From assembly GCF_023516715.1 (NCBI RefSeq), contig NZ_JAMGSI010000001.1:248001-312000 (forward strand): a DNA stretch of 64,000 bases, in the 5' to 3' direction. Shown one piece after another: positions 8,934 to 18,501 of this stretch. Every line of letters begins with the position of its first letter. Position 1 is the stretch's first letter. This DNA is from Akkermansia massiliensis. Its GTDB lineage: Bacteria; Verrucomicrobiota; Verrucomicrobiia; Verrucomicrobiales; Akkermansiaceae. The notes beneath the pieces are model-generated. The model was not told the origin of the DNA and did no database searches. It saw nothing but the letters and a program-made list of their open reading frames with translations. The position numbers and the translations under genes are program-made.

Positions 8934-11315
8934 ATGAAAGACCTCTCCCCCAAGAAGGAATCCCTGGATGCCGGCGGCGCCGCGCCGGTATCCCTGCTTC
9001 CCAGCCCCAGGGCCATCATGGGCCGGATTGTCCGGAAATGGTACTGGTGCGTGCTTTCCCTTTGCATTTGCCTGCCCCTGGCCTATCTGTACGCGGCGCG
9101 GCAGCCCCAGGTGTACGGAAAGGCCACCACCATCCTCATCAAGGATGATTACCCCAGGGAATCCGTGGCCGCCACGGTGCTGGCCTCCACCAACGGAATA
9201 GTCAACACGGGCGCCACCAATCTGGACAATGAAATTTTCCTGCTTTCCTCCCATTCCCTGCTGAAAACGGTAGTCCGGAATTTGAAGCTGGACGTCACCT
9301 ACTGGAAGAAGAACGGGTTCCGGAAGGTGGAAATTTATCAGGACTCCCCTATTGCGGCGCAGTTCACGCAGGAGGGAAAAACGGCTGACGCCCGGTTCCT
9401 GGTGATTCCCGTTTCCGGAACGGAATTCCGCCTGGAAAAGGATGAGAAGGATCATCACGGGCATGAGACGGGCGTCTTCGGCAAGGAAATCCGGTTTGAC
9501 TCCCAGGCCTTCATCGTGGAGAAAACTCCCAAGTTTGACGAAAGCAGCCTGAACGTTCCCGTGATTGTCAGGAGAACTTCCGTGAAGAATGCGGCGATGG
9601 GGCTGGGAAGCGGCCTGACCGTCAGAAAGGCGAGCGGAAAGAATGATTTGATCAACATTTCCATGCGCTGCAATAATCCGGTGAAGGCGGAGGATATTCT
9701 GTACAGCATCGTCCATTTTTACAATGAGGCGTCCCTGGAGGAAAAGAACAAGCGCGGCACAAAGACGAACGAGTTCATCGGAGATCGCCTGGACGTCATC
9801 AGTGAGGAGATGAAGAAAAATGACCTCGCCATTGAAGATCTGAAAAAGGAGACGGACGTTCTGACGGACCTGTCCACGGCCCTCACGGAGGAATATGAGA
9901 ACAGCCTCAATGACAAGAAGGATTTGAGAGAGCTGGAGCTTGAAATCAAGTCCATAGAATACCTGAAAGATTACCTGGAGCAGGAGGCCGAGCATGACGC
10001 CAGGCTGGTCCCCATCAATTCAAAGATAGCGGACATGGGCATCCGGGACCAGATCAGCGTTTTTAATGACACCCTGCTGAAAAGGACGAGCCTGAAGGTG
10101 AATGCCGGGGACAATAATCCGATTATCCGCGAATTGGAGGCCAATTTGAACTCCCTGAAGGATGCGTTGAAGCGTTCCGTGAATAACTACTATACGTCCC
10201 TGCTGGTCAAGAAGAAGAACGTGCAGGACCAGCATGAGCAGACGCGGGAGCATATCAGGAATGTTTCCAGCAGGGAAAGGGCCGTCAACCACATTGAACG
10301 CGAGCAGCGCGTCCGGGAATCCCTGTACGTTCTCCTGCTGAACAAGAGGGAGGAAAATTCCCTGGCCCTGGCCGCCACGGAAGACAACGCGCGGATGGTG
10401 GACGGCGTGCGGGGCGGCAACGGTCCGCTGGAGCCGAACGTTCCCAAGATTCTGATGGTGGGATTTCTGGCCGGGATGGCTATTCCCGTGTTCCTGTGCG
10501 TGGTCGCGGCCATGCTGGATTCCAGCGTGAAGCGCCGGAAGGAAATAGAAACCCTGACCTCCATTCCCGTGTACGGGGAACTGCCGCGCAAGCCGCGGAA
10601 GCTGAAGAACCAGGAAATCGTGGTGAATCTGGAAGAACCTTCCGAGCTGTCCGAATGCTTCCCCCTGCTGGCGGAACGCATGGTGGCCCTTTCCGACGGG
10701 AACGAGGGGAACCCCCTCAGCGTCCTGATTACGTCCACCTGTTCCGGGGAGGGGAAAACCTATCTTTCCGTGAACCTGGCCCTTTCCCTGGCCGTGGCCG
10801 GAAAGAAGGTGCTGCTGATGGATATGGATTTAAGAAAAGGGGCGCTCAGCGCCCTGCTGGGCGGAGCCGGAAAGCCGGGCCTGGGGGATCTGGAGCAGGC
10901 CGGGGAGGGCGGCTGGCGTTCCCTGGTGGAACAATCCCCCGTTTCCGACCACCTGGATTACCTGTTTGCGGGAACCGTGCCGGACCATCCCTCCCGGCTT
11001 TTGCTGCATGACCGCATCAGGAAGCTGATGGAGGAAGTAAAGGAGCAGTATGATTTCATCTTCATGGACTGCGTTCCCTACTCCTCCCTGGCGGATGCGC
11101 GCATCGTCGCCCGGCTGGCCGACGTTACGCTGTACGTCATGCGGGCCGGCTGCGTGAAGAAGCGTGATTTGGCCGGATTGCAGAAGATCTGGAAAAACGG
11201 AGAGCTGAAGCGCATGGGCATCGTCCTGTGCGACGTGGAGCCCCATGGCCGCTCTTCCCGCGGGTATGCCGTGTACAGAAGCCTGGACACCTCCTCCCCG
11301 TGCGCGGGAAAATAA
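8934..11315 (+). CDS. Polysaccharide co-polymerase / BY-kinase (Wzc-like)
   Basis: 793-residue inner-membrane protein. Two transmembrane segments (near residues 38-58 and 510-530) bracket a long periplasmic Wzz domain with coiled coils. The cytoplasmic ATPase has Walker A STCSGEGKTYLS, Walker A' VLLMDMDLRKG and Walker B FIFMDCVPYS. It should control chain length together with the Wza-like protein. The tail after the kinase domain has only two tyrosines (GYAVYRS), far fewer than the Tyr cluster of typical Wzc proteins. I start at ATG 8934; a longer frame runs back into the previous gene. No cognate low-molecular-weight tyrosine phosphatase is seen. Confidence 0.92.
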   Translation: MKDLSPKKESLDAGGAAPVSLLPSPRAIMGRIVRKWYWCVLSLCICLPLAYLYAARQPQVYGKATTILIKDDYPRESVAATVLASTNGIVNTGATNLDNEIFLLSSHSLLKTVVRNLKLDVTYWKKNGFRKVEIYQDSPIAAQFTQEGKTADARFLVIPVSGTEFRLEKDEKDHHGHETGVFGKEIRFDSQAFIVEKTPKFDESSLNVPVIVRRTSVKNAAMGLGSGLTVRKASGKNDLINISMRCNNPVKAEDILYSIVHFYNEASLEEKNKRGTKTNEFIGDRLDVISEEMKKNDLAIEDLKKETDVLTDLSTALTEEYENSLNDKKDLRELELEIKSIEYLKDYLEQEAEHDARLVPINSKIADMGIRDQISVFNDTLLKRTSLKVNAGDNNPIIRELEANLNSLKDALKRSVNNYYTSLLVKKKNVQDQHEQTREHIRNVSSRERAVNHIEREQRVRESLYVLLLNKREENSLALAATEDNARMVDGVRGGNGPLEPNVPKILMVGFLAGMAIPVFLCVVAAMLDSSVKRRKEIETLTSIPVYGELPRKPRKLKNQEIVVNLEEPSELSECFPLLAERMVALSDGNEGNPLSVLITSTCSGEGKTYLSVNLALSLAVAGKKVLLMDMDLRKGALSALLGGAGKPGLGDLEQAGEGGWRSLVEQSPVSDHLDYLFAGTVPDHPSRLLLHDRIRKLMEEVKEQYDFIFMDCVPYSSLADARIVARLADVTLYVMRAGCVKKRDLAGLQKIWKNGELKRMGIVLCDVEPHGRSSRGYAVYRSLDTSSPCAGK

Positions 11316-11336
11316 TTCGTTTCAGAAGCCCGTCTT

Positions 11337-12470
11337 ATGCCGCGTTCCCGTCTGAAAGTCCTGTTCCTGGTGGAATCCCTGTCCGGGGGAGGGGCGGAGA
11401 AAGTTCTCTCCGGGCTGGTGCGCGGCCTGGACCGGGAGCGTTTTGACGTGACGGTGTGCACGGTGGTGGACTGCGGTCCGTACCGGGAGGAAGTAGGAAA
11501 ATACGCGCATTACCGCACCATCGTGGGCGGCCGGGGCTGGCTCTACCGGCTCAAGTACGCTCTGGTGTACCGTTTTCTGCCTGCGGGCTGGATTTACAAG
11601 TGGTGCATTGCCGGGGATTACGATGTGGAGGCGGCTTTTACGGAAGGGTTTCCCACGCGCCTTCTTGCAGCCGCTCCGGAAGGGAAGGCCCGGAGGCTGG
11701 CGTGGGTCCATGTGGACCTGGAGGCCCGGCCCTGGACGCAGGGGCCGGTGTTCCGGTCGCTGGAGGAGGAAAGGAAGGCTTACGCCCGTTTTCAAACCGT
11801 GGCGCATGTGTCGCAAACCGTCAGGGAAGCGTTTGAACGGCGCTTTGGAGCGCATGCCGGGTCCGTCGTCCTGCACAATCCGGTGGACCGGGATGCCGTG
11901 CGTTCCGGAGCCTCCGCTGCGGAGGAAGTGCCAGAAAAAAAGTGTTTCCGCTTTGTTTCCGTGGGGCGTCTGGAAGAACAGAAGGGCTTTGACCGGCTGA
12001 TTGCCGCGCTGGCCCGCTTGAAGGAGCGCGGATGGCAGGCGGAACTGGTGATTCTGGGGGAAGGAAGCCGGAGGCGGGAGCTGGAAAGCCAGGCCGCCGC
12101 TCTGGGAGTGGCGGACTCCGTGCTGATGCCCGGCTTCCGGGAGAATCCCTACCCGTGGATGGCCACTGCCGATGTATTCGTATGCAGCTCCCGCAGCGAG
12201 GGAATGAGCACCGTGGTCACGGAGGCGCTGGCGCTGGGCCTGCCTGTTCTGGCCGTGGAGTGTTCCGGCGTGCGGGAACAGCTTGGCATGGGAAGGTTCG
12301 GGCGCATTGTGGAAAATCATGATGGGGCGCTGGCCGGCGGCATGGAGGATTTCCTTTCCGGCAGGGAATCCTGTGAAGATTGGAGGGAAAGGGCGGCCCG
12401 GGGCGGGGATGAGGTTGCTTATGAAAGCGCCGTGCGGAAGGTGGAGCATTTGCTGGAGGAAATGAAATGA
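11337..12470 (+). CDS. Family 4 glycosyltransferase, first of a tandem paralogous pair
   Basis: 377-residue GT-B enzyme. The N-terminus reads LFLVESLSGGGAEKVLSGLV and the donor domain has VSVGRLEEQKGFDRLIAAL, LVILGEGSRR and VCSSRSEGMSTVVTEALALG, with the EX7E-type glutamates. It closely matches the next gene along its whole length (shared GGGAEK, YDVEAAF-EG, LAWVHVDL/IDL, SGVREQLG), pointing to tandem duplication. Begins 21 bp after the kinase gene and overlaps the next by ATGA. Confidence 0.9.
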   Translation: MPRSRLKVLFLVESLSGGGAEKVLSGLVRGLDRERFDVTVCTVVDCGPYREEVGKYAHYRTIVGGRGWLYRLKYALVYRFLPAGWIYKWCIAGDYDVEAAFTEGFPTRLLAAAPEGKARRLAWVHVDLEARPWTQGPVFRSLEEERKAYARFQTVAHVSQTVREAFERRFGAHAGSVVLHNPVDRDAVRSGASAAEEVPEKKCFRFVSVGRLEEQKGFDRLIAALARLKERGWQAELVILGEGSRRRELESQAAALGVADSVLMPGFRENPYPWMATADVFVCSSRSEGMSTVVTEALALGLPVLAVECSGVREQLGMGRFGRIVENHDGALAGGMEDFLSGRESCEDWRERAARGGDEVAYESAVRKVEHLLEEMK

Positions 12471-13615
12471 AGAAGGTGGCGTTTTTTGTCAACAGCCTGT
12501 CCGGCGGCGGTGCGGAAAAAATTCTGCAAACCCTGCTGAACCGCTGGAACGGAAACCGGTGGCAGGTGGTCGTTTATTCCATCAGGAAGGAGGACATCCC
12601 GTCCGGCTACCCCCGGAATGTGTCCGTCCGTTTCCTGTTTGACGCCCTCCGGGAGGAGGACGGCCCCTGGGCGCGCCTGCTCGTCAAAATCCGGAACGGT
12701 CTGAAATTGCTGGTTTACAGGCATTTCCCTTCTTCCGTTTTCTACCGCTTGTTCATTCGCGGAACCTATGACGTGGAGGCCGCCTTCATTGAAGGCTACG
12801 CCACGCGGATAGCCGCCGGCTCCCCCCATGCCGGAAGCCGGAAACTGGCCTGGGTCCACATTGACCTGGCCGCCAACCACTGGACGCTGCCGGCCTACCG
12901 GAACGCGGAAGAGGAAAAGGCCGTTTACCGCCGTTTTGACACGGTGGCCTGCGTCTCCCGGAATGTCCGGGACTCCCTGCTGGCCCTGGCTGGTCCGTTG
13001 CAGGATGCGCGGGTGGTTTACAACCCCGTGGACGTTCCGCGCGTCCGGGAAAAGGCGGGGAAATCCGTTCCGGAACGTCCGGAAGGGGCCGTCCTGTTCT
13101 GCGCTTCCGGCCGTCTCGTGCGCCAGAAGGGATTTGACCGGCTGGTGACGGCGTGCCGCTATCTGGCTCAGGAGGGCTTCTCCTTCCATCTCTGGATTCT
13201 GGGGGAGGGGCCTGAAAGGAAGACGCTGGAACGCATGATTGCGGAGGGGAACTTGCAGGGCAGGATATCCCTGCTGGGGCAACTGGAAAATCCGTATCCC
13301 TACGTGAAGGCGGCGGACTGGCTGGTCTGTTCCTCCCGCAGCGAGGGGTATTCCACCGTGATTTCCGAGAGCCTGATTCTCGGCACGCCCGTGGCGGCCA
13401 CGTTGTGTTCCGGAGTCCGGGAGCAGCTTGGGGACGGGGAATTCGGGTTGATTGCGGAAAACCACCTGTTGGGGCTTTACCGCGCCCTGGAAGATATTCT
13501 GACGGGAAAGGCGGACCGCCGGGACTATTGCGGGCGGGCGCTCCGCGGGGGGAGCCGGTTTGACCTGGATGGGCAGATGAATGCCGTGAAAGAACTTTTT
13601 GAAGAAACGCGCTGA
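12467..13615 (+). CDS. Family 4 glycosyltransferase, second of a tandem paralogous pair
   Basis: 382-residue GT-B enzyme, paralogous to its upstream neighbour. Motifs are FFVNSLSGGGAEKILQTLL, CASGRLVRQKGFDRLVTA, LWILGEGPERKTLERMI and VCSSRSEGYSTVISESLILG. Both copies have intact donor-site motifs, so both should be active, perhaps adding similar sugars in turn. Start ATG at 12467 overlaps the previous stop. Confidence 0.9.
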   Translation: MKKVAFFVNSLSGGGAEKILQTLLNRWNGNRWQVVVYSIRKEDIPSGYPRNVSVRFLFDALREEDGPWARLLVKIRNGLKLLVYRHFPSSVFYRLFIRGTYDVEAAFIEGYATRIAAGSPHAGSRKLAWVHIDLAANHWTLPAYRNAEEEKAVYRRFDTVACVSRNVRDSLLALAGPLQDARVVYNPVDVPRVREKAGKSVPERPEGAVLFCASGRLVRQKGFDRLVTACRYLAQEGFSFHLWILGEGPERKTLERMIAEGNLQGRISLLGQLENPYPYVKAADWLVCSSRSEGYSTVISESLILGTPVAATLCSGVREQLGDGEFGLIAENHLLGLYRALEDILTGKADRRDYCGRALRGGSRFDLDGQMNAVKELFEETR

Positions 13616-13621
13616 ACCGCC

Positions 13622-14647
13622 ATGCCCTCCGTATCCGTCATTATTCCCGTGTTCAACGCCGCGCGTTTCCTTGAAAAATGCGTGGGGTCCGTGCTGGACC
13701 AGACCTTCACGGATTTTGACGTCTGCCTGGTGGATGACGGCTCCACGGACGGGAGCGGCCCGCTGTGCGACAGGCTGGCTTCCGGGGACGAGCGCGTCCG
13801 GGTCATCCATCTGGACAGGAACATGGGGGTTTCCGCCGCCAGGAACCGCGGCATGAAGGAAACGGACGGCCGCTGGCTGTGTTTCATTGACGGGGATGAC
13901 TGGGTGACCCCCTCCTACCTTCAGGAACTGGTCTCCGCCGTGGAGGACGGCGCCTGCGACCTGGTGGTGGAAGGGCTGTGCTCCGTCCGCGCCGGGAAAA
14001 AGGATGAAGTGACGGTGCCGCAGCCCATGGAGCTGGACGCCAGGCCCGGAGAGGAGGAAGCCTGGGTACGGCTGTTCCGTTCCTTCCTGCTTTTTGGCCC
14101 GGTGGTGAAATTGTACCGCCGCACCCTGCTGTCCCGGCATTCCATACGCTTTCCGGAGGACGTTTCCTATGGAGAGGACCTGATGTTCAACATGGCGTAC
14201 CTGAAATACATCAGGCGTTTGAGAACGGTGGACAAGGCCGGATACTTCTATCGCCGGGCGGAGGAAGGCACCCTGTCCACGCGTTTTGTCCCGGAAAAAT
14301 TCATCTGGATTGTCAGGCAGTTCCGCCTGGAGCGGAAGTACTTCCATACCAGGGGGCTGGAAGGGGCGTCAATCGAGGAATACCTGGCCTTCCGCTGGTG
14401 GGGGCTGGTGTACAACGCCCTGTTTGAAATCTACCGTTTCAGGGACCGGTACGGCCTGGCGGAGCGCATGAAGGCGGTGAGAACCATTGTGGGAACGCCG
14501 GAAAACAACCTGCTGCGCGCTTATCCCGGGGTGTTCCACTGTCCCGGGTGGATGAGCATGTGTTTATTCAACCGCTGGCCCTTCTGCCTGTTCCTGCTGA
14601 TGGAAGGCGCGCGCGCCGGAAAAAATAAATCGAATGGGCATGCATAA
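13622..14647 (+). CDS. Family 2 glycosyltransferase
   Basis: 341-residue GT-A enzyme with PSVSVIIPVFNAARFLEKCV, CLVDDGSTDGSG and the DXD region CFIDGDDWVTPS. A GEDLMFNMAYLK segment is typical of CpsJ/EpsJ-like GT2 enzymes. Starts 6 bp after the previous stop; its end overlaps the pyruvyltransferase gene by 14 bp. Confidence 0.9.
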   Translation: MPSVSVIIPVFNAARFLEKCVGSVLDQTFTDFDVCLVDDGSTDGSGPLCDRLASGDERVRVIHLDRNMGVSAARNRGMKETDGRWLCFIDGDDWVTPSYLQELVSAVEDGACDLVVEGLCSVRAGKKDEVTVPQPMELDARPGEEEAWVRLFRSFLLFGPVVKLYRRTLLSRHSIRFPEDVSYGEDLMFNMAYLKYIRRLRTVDKAGYFYRRAEEGTLSTRFVPEKFIWIVRQFRLERKYFHTRGLEGASIEEYLAFRWWGLVYNALFEIYRFRDRYGLAERMKAVRTIVGTPENNLLRAYPGVFHCPGWMSMCLFNRWPFCLFLLMEGARAGKNKSNGHA

Positions 14648-15803
14648 GATTCTTTTATATCCCCATGGAGGCAGCGGCAATCACGGCTGCGAGGCGATCG
14701 TCAGGTCCACGATGCTGCTGCTCCGTCCCGGACAGGGTGTTCTATTCTCCTCCGCGTGCGGGGAAGACAGGCGTTATGGGCTGGAACAAGTGGTGAGGGT
14801 GCTGCCGGAACAGCGGCCCATCCGGAGGTGCTCCTCCGGGTATGCGGGCGCGTGGCTGCGGCGGCGCGTGCTGGGCGTCCGTGACGCCTTTGACCGGCTC
14901 GCGTTCGGCGGCATCGTGAAGGAGGGTGCGGACCTGGCCCTGTGCAGCGGCGGGGACAATTACTGCTACGGGGAGCCCGTGCATATTTATTTGCAGAACG
15001 ACCTGCTGCGCCGCGCCGGCGTGCCCGCCGTCCTGTGGGGGTGTTCCCTGGAACGGAAGGATATGAAGGGGCGGATGCTGGAGGACCTCCGGGCCTTTGA
15101 CCTGATTGTGGCGAGGGAATCCCTGACCTGCGACGCCCTGTTGGAATGCGGGTGCCTCCGCACGGTGCTGTACCCGGACCCGGCGTTTGCCCTTCCGGTG
15201 AAGGAGGGGCCTTTGCCGGAGGGCTGGAAGGAAGGGAACATGGTCGGCATCAACGTCAGCCCCCTGATTATCGGCCATGAGGGAAGGGCCGGGGCCGTGA
15301 TGGAAAACTATGTGCGGCTGGTGGAATACCTGCTGGAAGCTACGGATATGAATGTGGCCCTCATTCCCCATGTGGTGTGGCCCGGCAACGATGACCGGAA
15401 GCCGCTGGGCGCGTTGCGGGAGCGTTTCCGGCACACGGGGCGCGTCGTTATGGTTGGGGACGCCCCCTGTGAGGAATTGAAGGGCTGCATTTCCCGGTGC
15501 CGTTTCCTGGTGGCCGCCCGTACCCACGCCTCCATTGCCGCCTATTCCACGGGCGTTCCCACGCTGGTGGCGGGATATTCCGTGAAGGCCAGGGGGATTG
15601 CCCGCGATTTGTTCGGGACGGAAGACGGCCACGTGCTGCCCGTGCAGGCGATGGATGACCCTGGCGAGTTGAGGAAGGCGTTTATCCGGATGATGGAAAG
15701 GGAGGACGGCCTGAAGGCCGCCTATGCGGAAAAAATCCCCGCGTATCGGGAACGCCTGGCGCGTTTGCCGGAAGAACTTTCAACCCTGTTGAAGCGGTCA
15801 TGA
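14634..15803 (+). CDS. Polysaccharide pyruvyltransferase (CsaB/WcaK family)
   Basis: 389-residue protein of the family that adds ketal-linked pyruvate to polysaccharide sugars from phosphoenolpyruvate. Cues are the N-terminal YPHGGSGNHGCEAIVRST, the central DLALCSGGDNYCYG, VGINVSPLI and the C-terminal CRFLVAARTHASIAAYSTGV with the conserved R-x-H. Pyruvate would give the polymer negative charge. Start ATG at 14634 (an ATG two codons later is also possible) inside the end of the previous gene. Confidence 0.87.
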   Translation: MGMHKILLYPHGGSGNHGCEAIVRSTMLLLRPGQGVLFSSACGEDRRYGLEQVVRVLPEQRPIRRCSSGYAGAWLRRRVLGVRDAFDRLAFGGIVKEGADLALCSGGDNYCYGEPVHIYLQNDLLRRAGVPAVLWGCSLERKDMKGRMLEDLRAFDLIVARESLTCDALLECGCLRTVLYPDPAFALPVKEGPLPEGWKEGNMVGINVSPLIIGHEGRAGAVMENYVRLVEYLLEATDMNVALIPHVVWPGNDDRKPLGALRERFRHTGRVVMVGDAPCEELKGCISRCRFLVAARTHASIAAYSTGVPTLVAGYSVKARGIARDLFGTEDGHVLPVQAMDDPGELRKAFIRMMEREDGLKAAYAEKIPAYRERLARLPEELSTLLKRS

Positions 15804-16990
15804 TTGCGTACGTTTCCATCTTGTCCGTCCTGCTCCTGCTGGTTCTGGCCGTGGTTTGCGTGGATGCCTGGCGATTCCTGGGGACTCTGGCGGGGCGTTT
15901 CCATATCGGGCGCTGGCAGGACCGGCGCGCGTGGCAGGAGGCCCTGGCCCGGACGGCCGCGGCATGGACGCGGCGCATGCCGGCCGTTCCCAAAAGGGAC
16001 CAGGGCAGGCGCATCCTGTGGGAGATGGCGCGGGGAACCTACGCGGACGCCGCCATTCAGGGGTGGCAGGCGGCTGGGTTGTTCCTGGGTCTGCACGTCT
16101 ATGCCGCGGACAGGAAGGATGAGGCGTTGAAGGAAAGGCTGCGCCACAGTCTGGAGGAACATGAACTGGTTAGGAATTGCCTGGCCGTTCCGGAGCCGGA
16201 ACGGTGGGAGGCGGACCGGCTGCTGCTGGATTATGCCGTGCTGGAGGCCGGATGCCGCGGGGCGGACCAGGTGGCGGAGGCTTCCGCCGCATTGCTGGAA
16301 TCCCTGCGGACGGGGGCGGGAACGCTGGCCTACAGGCGCAGGCAGCCCGGCGTGCGTTACGTGGATGCGATCGGGCTGGCCTGCCCGCTGGCGGCCGCCT
16401 GCGCGGCACGTACGGGAAAAGGGGAATACTGGAACCTGGCGGTGAAGCAGGTGGAGGAATATGATATGGCCCTGCTGCCGGGTTCTTCCTTCCCCGCCCA
16501 TGGCTTTGAAATGGAGCGCGGCTACCCGCTGGGGCTGTATGACTGGTCCCGGGGCCTGGGCTGGTACGCGCTGGGATTGTGTGAGCTTTACCGCCTGATG
16601 GCTCGGCACGGGAGGCCGGAGGCGGCTGGAATGGCCCGGCGCATTCTGGCGCTGGCGGAGGAACTGCTGCCCCTGCAAAAGAAAAACGGCGGCTTCGGCT
16701 GGATGGTCGCCAGGCCGGAATCCGTGTTTGAATCTTCCGGAACGGCCCTGCTGGGCCTTCTGCTGCTGGCCGCCTACCGTATTTCCGGAGAGGAGCGTTT
16801 TCTGAAAGCCGCCTTCCGTGCGGAAAAGGCGCTGATGGGGGTGACGCGCCGCAACGGCGTGCTGGACATGTGCCAGGGGGATACCAAGGGCATCGGCATG
16901 TATTCCGACGTGTGGAGCCTGATGCCGTTCGCCCAGGGAATGGCCCTGCGGCTGAGCGTGGAACTCAACGGGGAGGAGGGTAAGGCGTGA
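15800..16990 (+). CDS. Membrane-anchored GH88/GH105-like glycan hydrolase
   Basis: 396-residue protein with one N-terminal transmembrane anchor (about residues 3-25) and an (alpha/alpha)6 domain of the unsaturated glycuronyl hydrolase type. Family cues are RYVDAIGLACP (Asp189, a likely catalytic acid), YDWSRGLGWYALGL (248-260, matching the WxRGxGW signature) and GGFGWMV. Known members hydrate the unsaturated uronate left by polysaccharide lyases. A membrane-tethered copy inside an assembly operon may instead edit or clear the nascent polymer; that role is inference. Overlaps its upstream gene by ATGA and its downstream gene by GTGA. Confidence 0.72.
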   Translation: MIAYVSILSVLLLLVLAVVCVDAWRFLGTLAGRFHIGRWQDRRAWQEALARTAAAWTRRMPAVPKRDQGRRILWEMARGTYADAAIQGWQAAGLFLGLHVYAADRKDEALKERLRHSLEEHELVRNCLAVPEPERWEADRLLLDYAVLEAGCRGADQVAEASAALLESLRTGAGTLAYRRRQPGVRYVDAIGLACPLAAACAARTGKGEYWNLAVKQVEEYDMALLPGSSFPAHGFEMERGYPLGLYDWSRGLGWYALGLCELYRLMARHGRPEAAGMARRILALAEELLPLQKKNGGFGWMVARPESVFESSGTALLGLLLLAAYRISGEERFLKAAFRAEKALMGVTRRNGVLDMCQGDTKGIGMYSDVWSLMPFAQGMALRLSVELNGEEGKA

Positions 16991-18501
16991 GAACGCTGAA
17001 CTCCGGCAAGAACTTTCTGGTGACCATCAGCCTGATGGTCACGATGACCCTGCTGGGCTTTGTGACGCGCAAGCTGTTCGTCAATGAGATAGGGGTGGAG
17101 TACCTGGGCCTCAACGGCCTGCTGACCAACATCCTGGCCGCTGTCACGCTGCTGGAGTCCGGCTTTGGAACCAGCGTGGTTTTTCACCTCTACAAGCCTC
17201 TGGCGGAGAACGACCGGCCGCGGATTCTGGCCCTGCTGCAATTTTACCGCAAGGTGTACCGCATCATTGCCGCCGCCGTGCTCATCCTGTGCCTGTGCCT
17301 GTATCCGTTCCTTGGCTGTTTCATCAAGGACGAGGGGCATCTGGACTACCTGGCGCTGGTTTATTTCATCTTTGTCTTCAACTCCATCCTGCCGTACCTG
17401 ACGGCGTACAAGAATTCCCTCATCAACGCGGACCAGAAAAATTACAGGCTGGGCGCCATTAACTTCATCTATCAGGTGGGGCTGAACCTGTCCAAGCTGG
17501 CCATCCTGTACTGGACGGGCAACTACGTCCTGTACCTGGTGGTGGAATCCCTGTTCCTGGCGGGGTTCAACGTGGCGATGGTGCGCAAGGTGGATGCCCT
17601 GTACCCCTACGTCAGGAGCAGGGTCTCCCATGCCCTGGACGCCGTGACGAAAAGCCAGATCGTCGTCAACGTCAAGGCCCTGTTCCTGCACAGCGTGGGC
17701 GGCTACTTCATGCATTCCACCAGCAACATCGTCATTTCCAGCTTCGTGGGGCTGGCGGCGGTGGGCTTCTATTCCAACTACATGCTGGTGGTGGGAACCA
17801 TTTCCACCTTCATCATGCAGGTGATCAACAGCATGGCGGAAAGCGTGGGCAACCTGATCGCCAGTGAGGACAGAGGGCATGTGTACGAGATTTTCAAGAG
17901 GGTTTTCCTGATTAACTTTCTGATTTCAGGGGTGTCCTCCATCGTTCTGCTGAACACGCTGAATCCCTTCATCGTCTGGTGGCTGGGGCCTGAATACATG
18001 CTCTCCGGGGCCTGCTCGTTCGTCATCATCCTGAACTTCTTCGTGGTGGGCATGAGGCGTTCCGCCATGGTGTTCAAGACCAAGGCGGGCATCTTTCACC
18101 AGGACCGGTACTCCCCGCTTCTCCAGGGCGTGCTCAACGTCGCGCTTTCCGTCACGCTGGTGCAGTGGTGGGGGATTACGGGCGTGCTGCTGGCCGCGAC
18201 GCTCAGCCTTCTTTCCATCGGCGTCTGGCAATTCCCCCGGCTGGTGTACAGGCATGTATTCCACCAGCCCCTGAGGCGGTACTTCATCACGTACGGATGG
18301 TACCTGCTGCTGGCGGCGGCGGGATATGCGCTGACGTATCCCCTCTGCGCCCGTTCCTATTTTTCCTCCCCCCTGGCGGACCTGTTCATGTGGGGCATTA
18401 TTTCCGTAGTCATTCCGCTGGGGCTGGACGTACTCGTGCTGTTCAGGACGTCCCCCTTCCGCGGGCTGATGGGCCACATGCGCACGCTGGCATGCAGATG
18501 A
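16987..18501 (+). CDS. Lipid-linked repeat-unit flippase (Wzx-like, MOP superfamily)
   Basis: 504-residue polytopic membrane protein with about 12-14 hydrophobic spans. It resembles RfbX/Wzx oligosaccharide flippases (FVTRKLFVNEIGVEYLGLNG near the N-terminus, HSTSNIVISSFVGLAAVGFY in the middle). It would move undecaprenyl-linked repeat units across the inner membrane. GTG start at 16987 overlaps the previous stop (GTGA). Confidence 0.92.
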   Translation: MRTLNSGKNFLVTISLMVTMTLLGFVTRKLFVNEIGVEYLGLNGLLTNILAAVTLLESGFGTSVVFHLYKPLAENDRPRILALLQFYRKVYRIIAAAVLILCLCLYPFLGCFIKDEGHLDYLALVYFIFVFNSILPYLTAYKNSLINADQKNYRLGAINFIYQVGLNLSKLAILYWTGNYVLYLVVESLFLAGFNVAMVRKVDALYPYVRSRVSHALDAVTKSQIVVNVKALFLHSVGGYFMHSTSNIVISSFVGLAAVGFYSNYMLVVGTISTFIMQVINSMAESVGNLIASEDRGHVYEIFKRVFLINFLISGVSSIVLLNTLNPFIVWWLGPEYMLSGACSFVIILNFFVVGMRRSAMVFKTKAGIFHQDRYSPLLQGVLNVALSVTLVQWWGITGVLLAATLSLLSIGVWQFPRLVYRHVFHQPLRRYFITYGWYLLLAAAGYALTYPLCARSYFSSPLADLFMWGIISVVIPLGLDVLVLFRTSPFRGLMGHMRTLACR

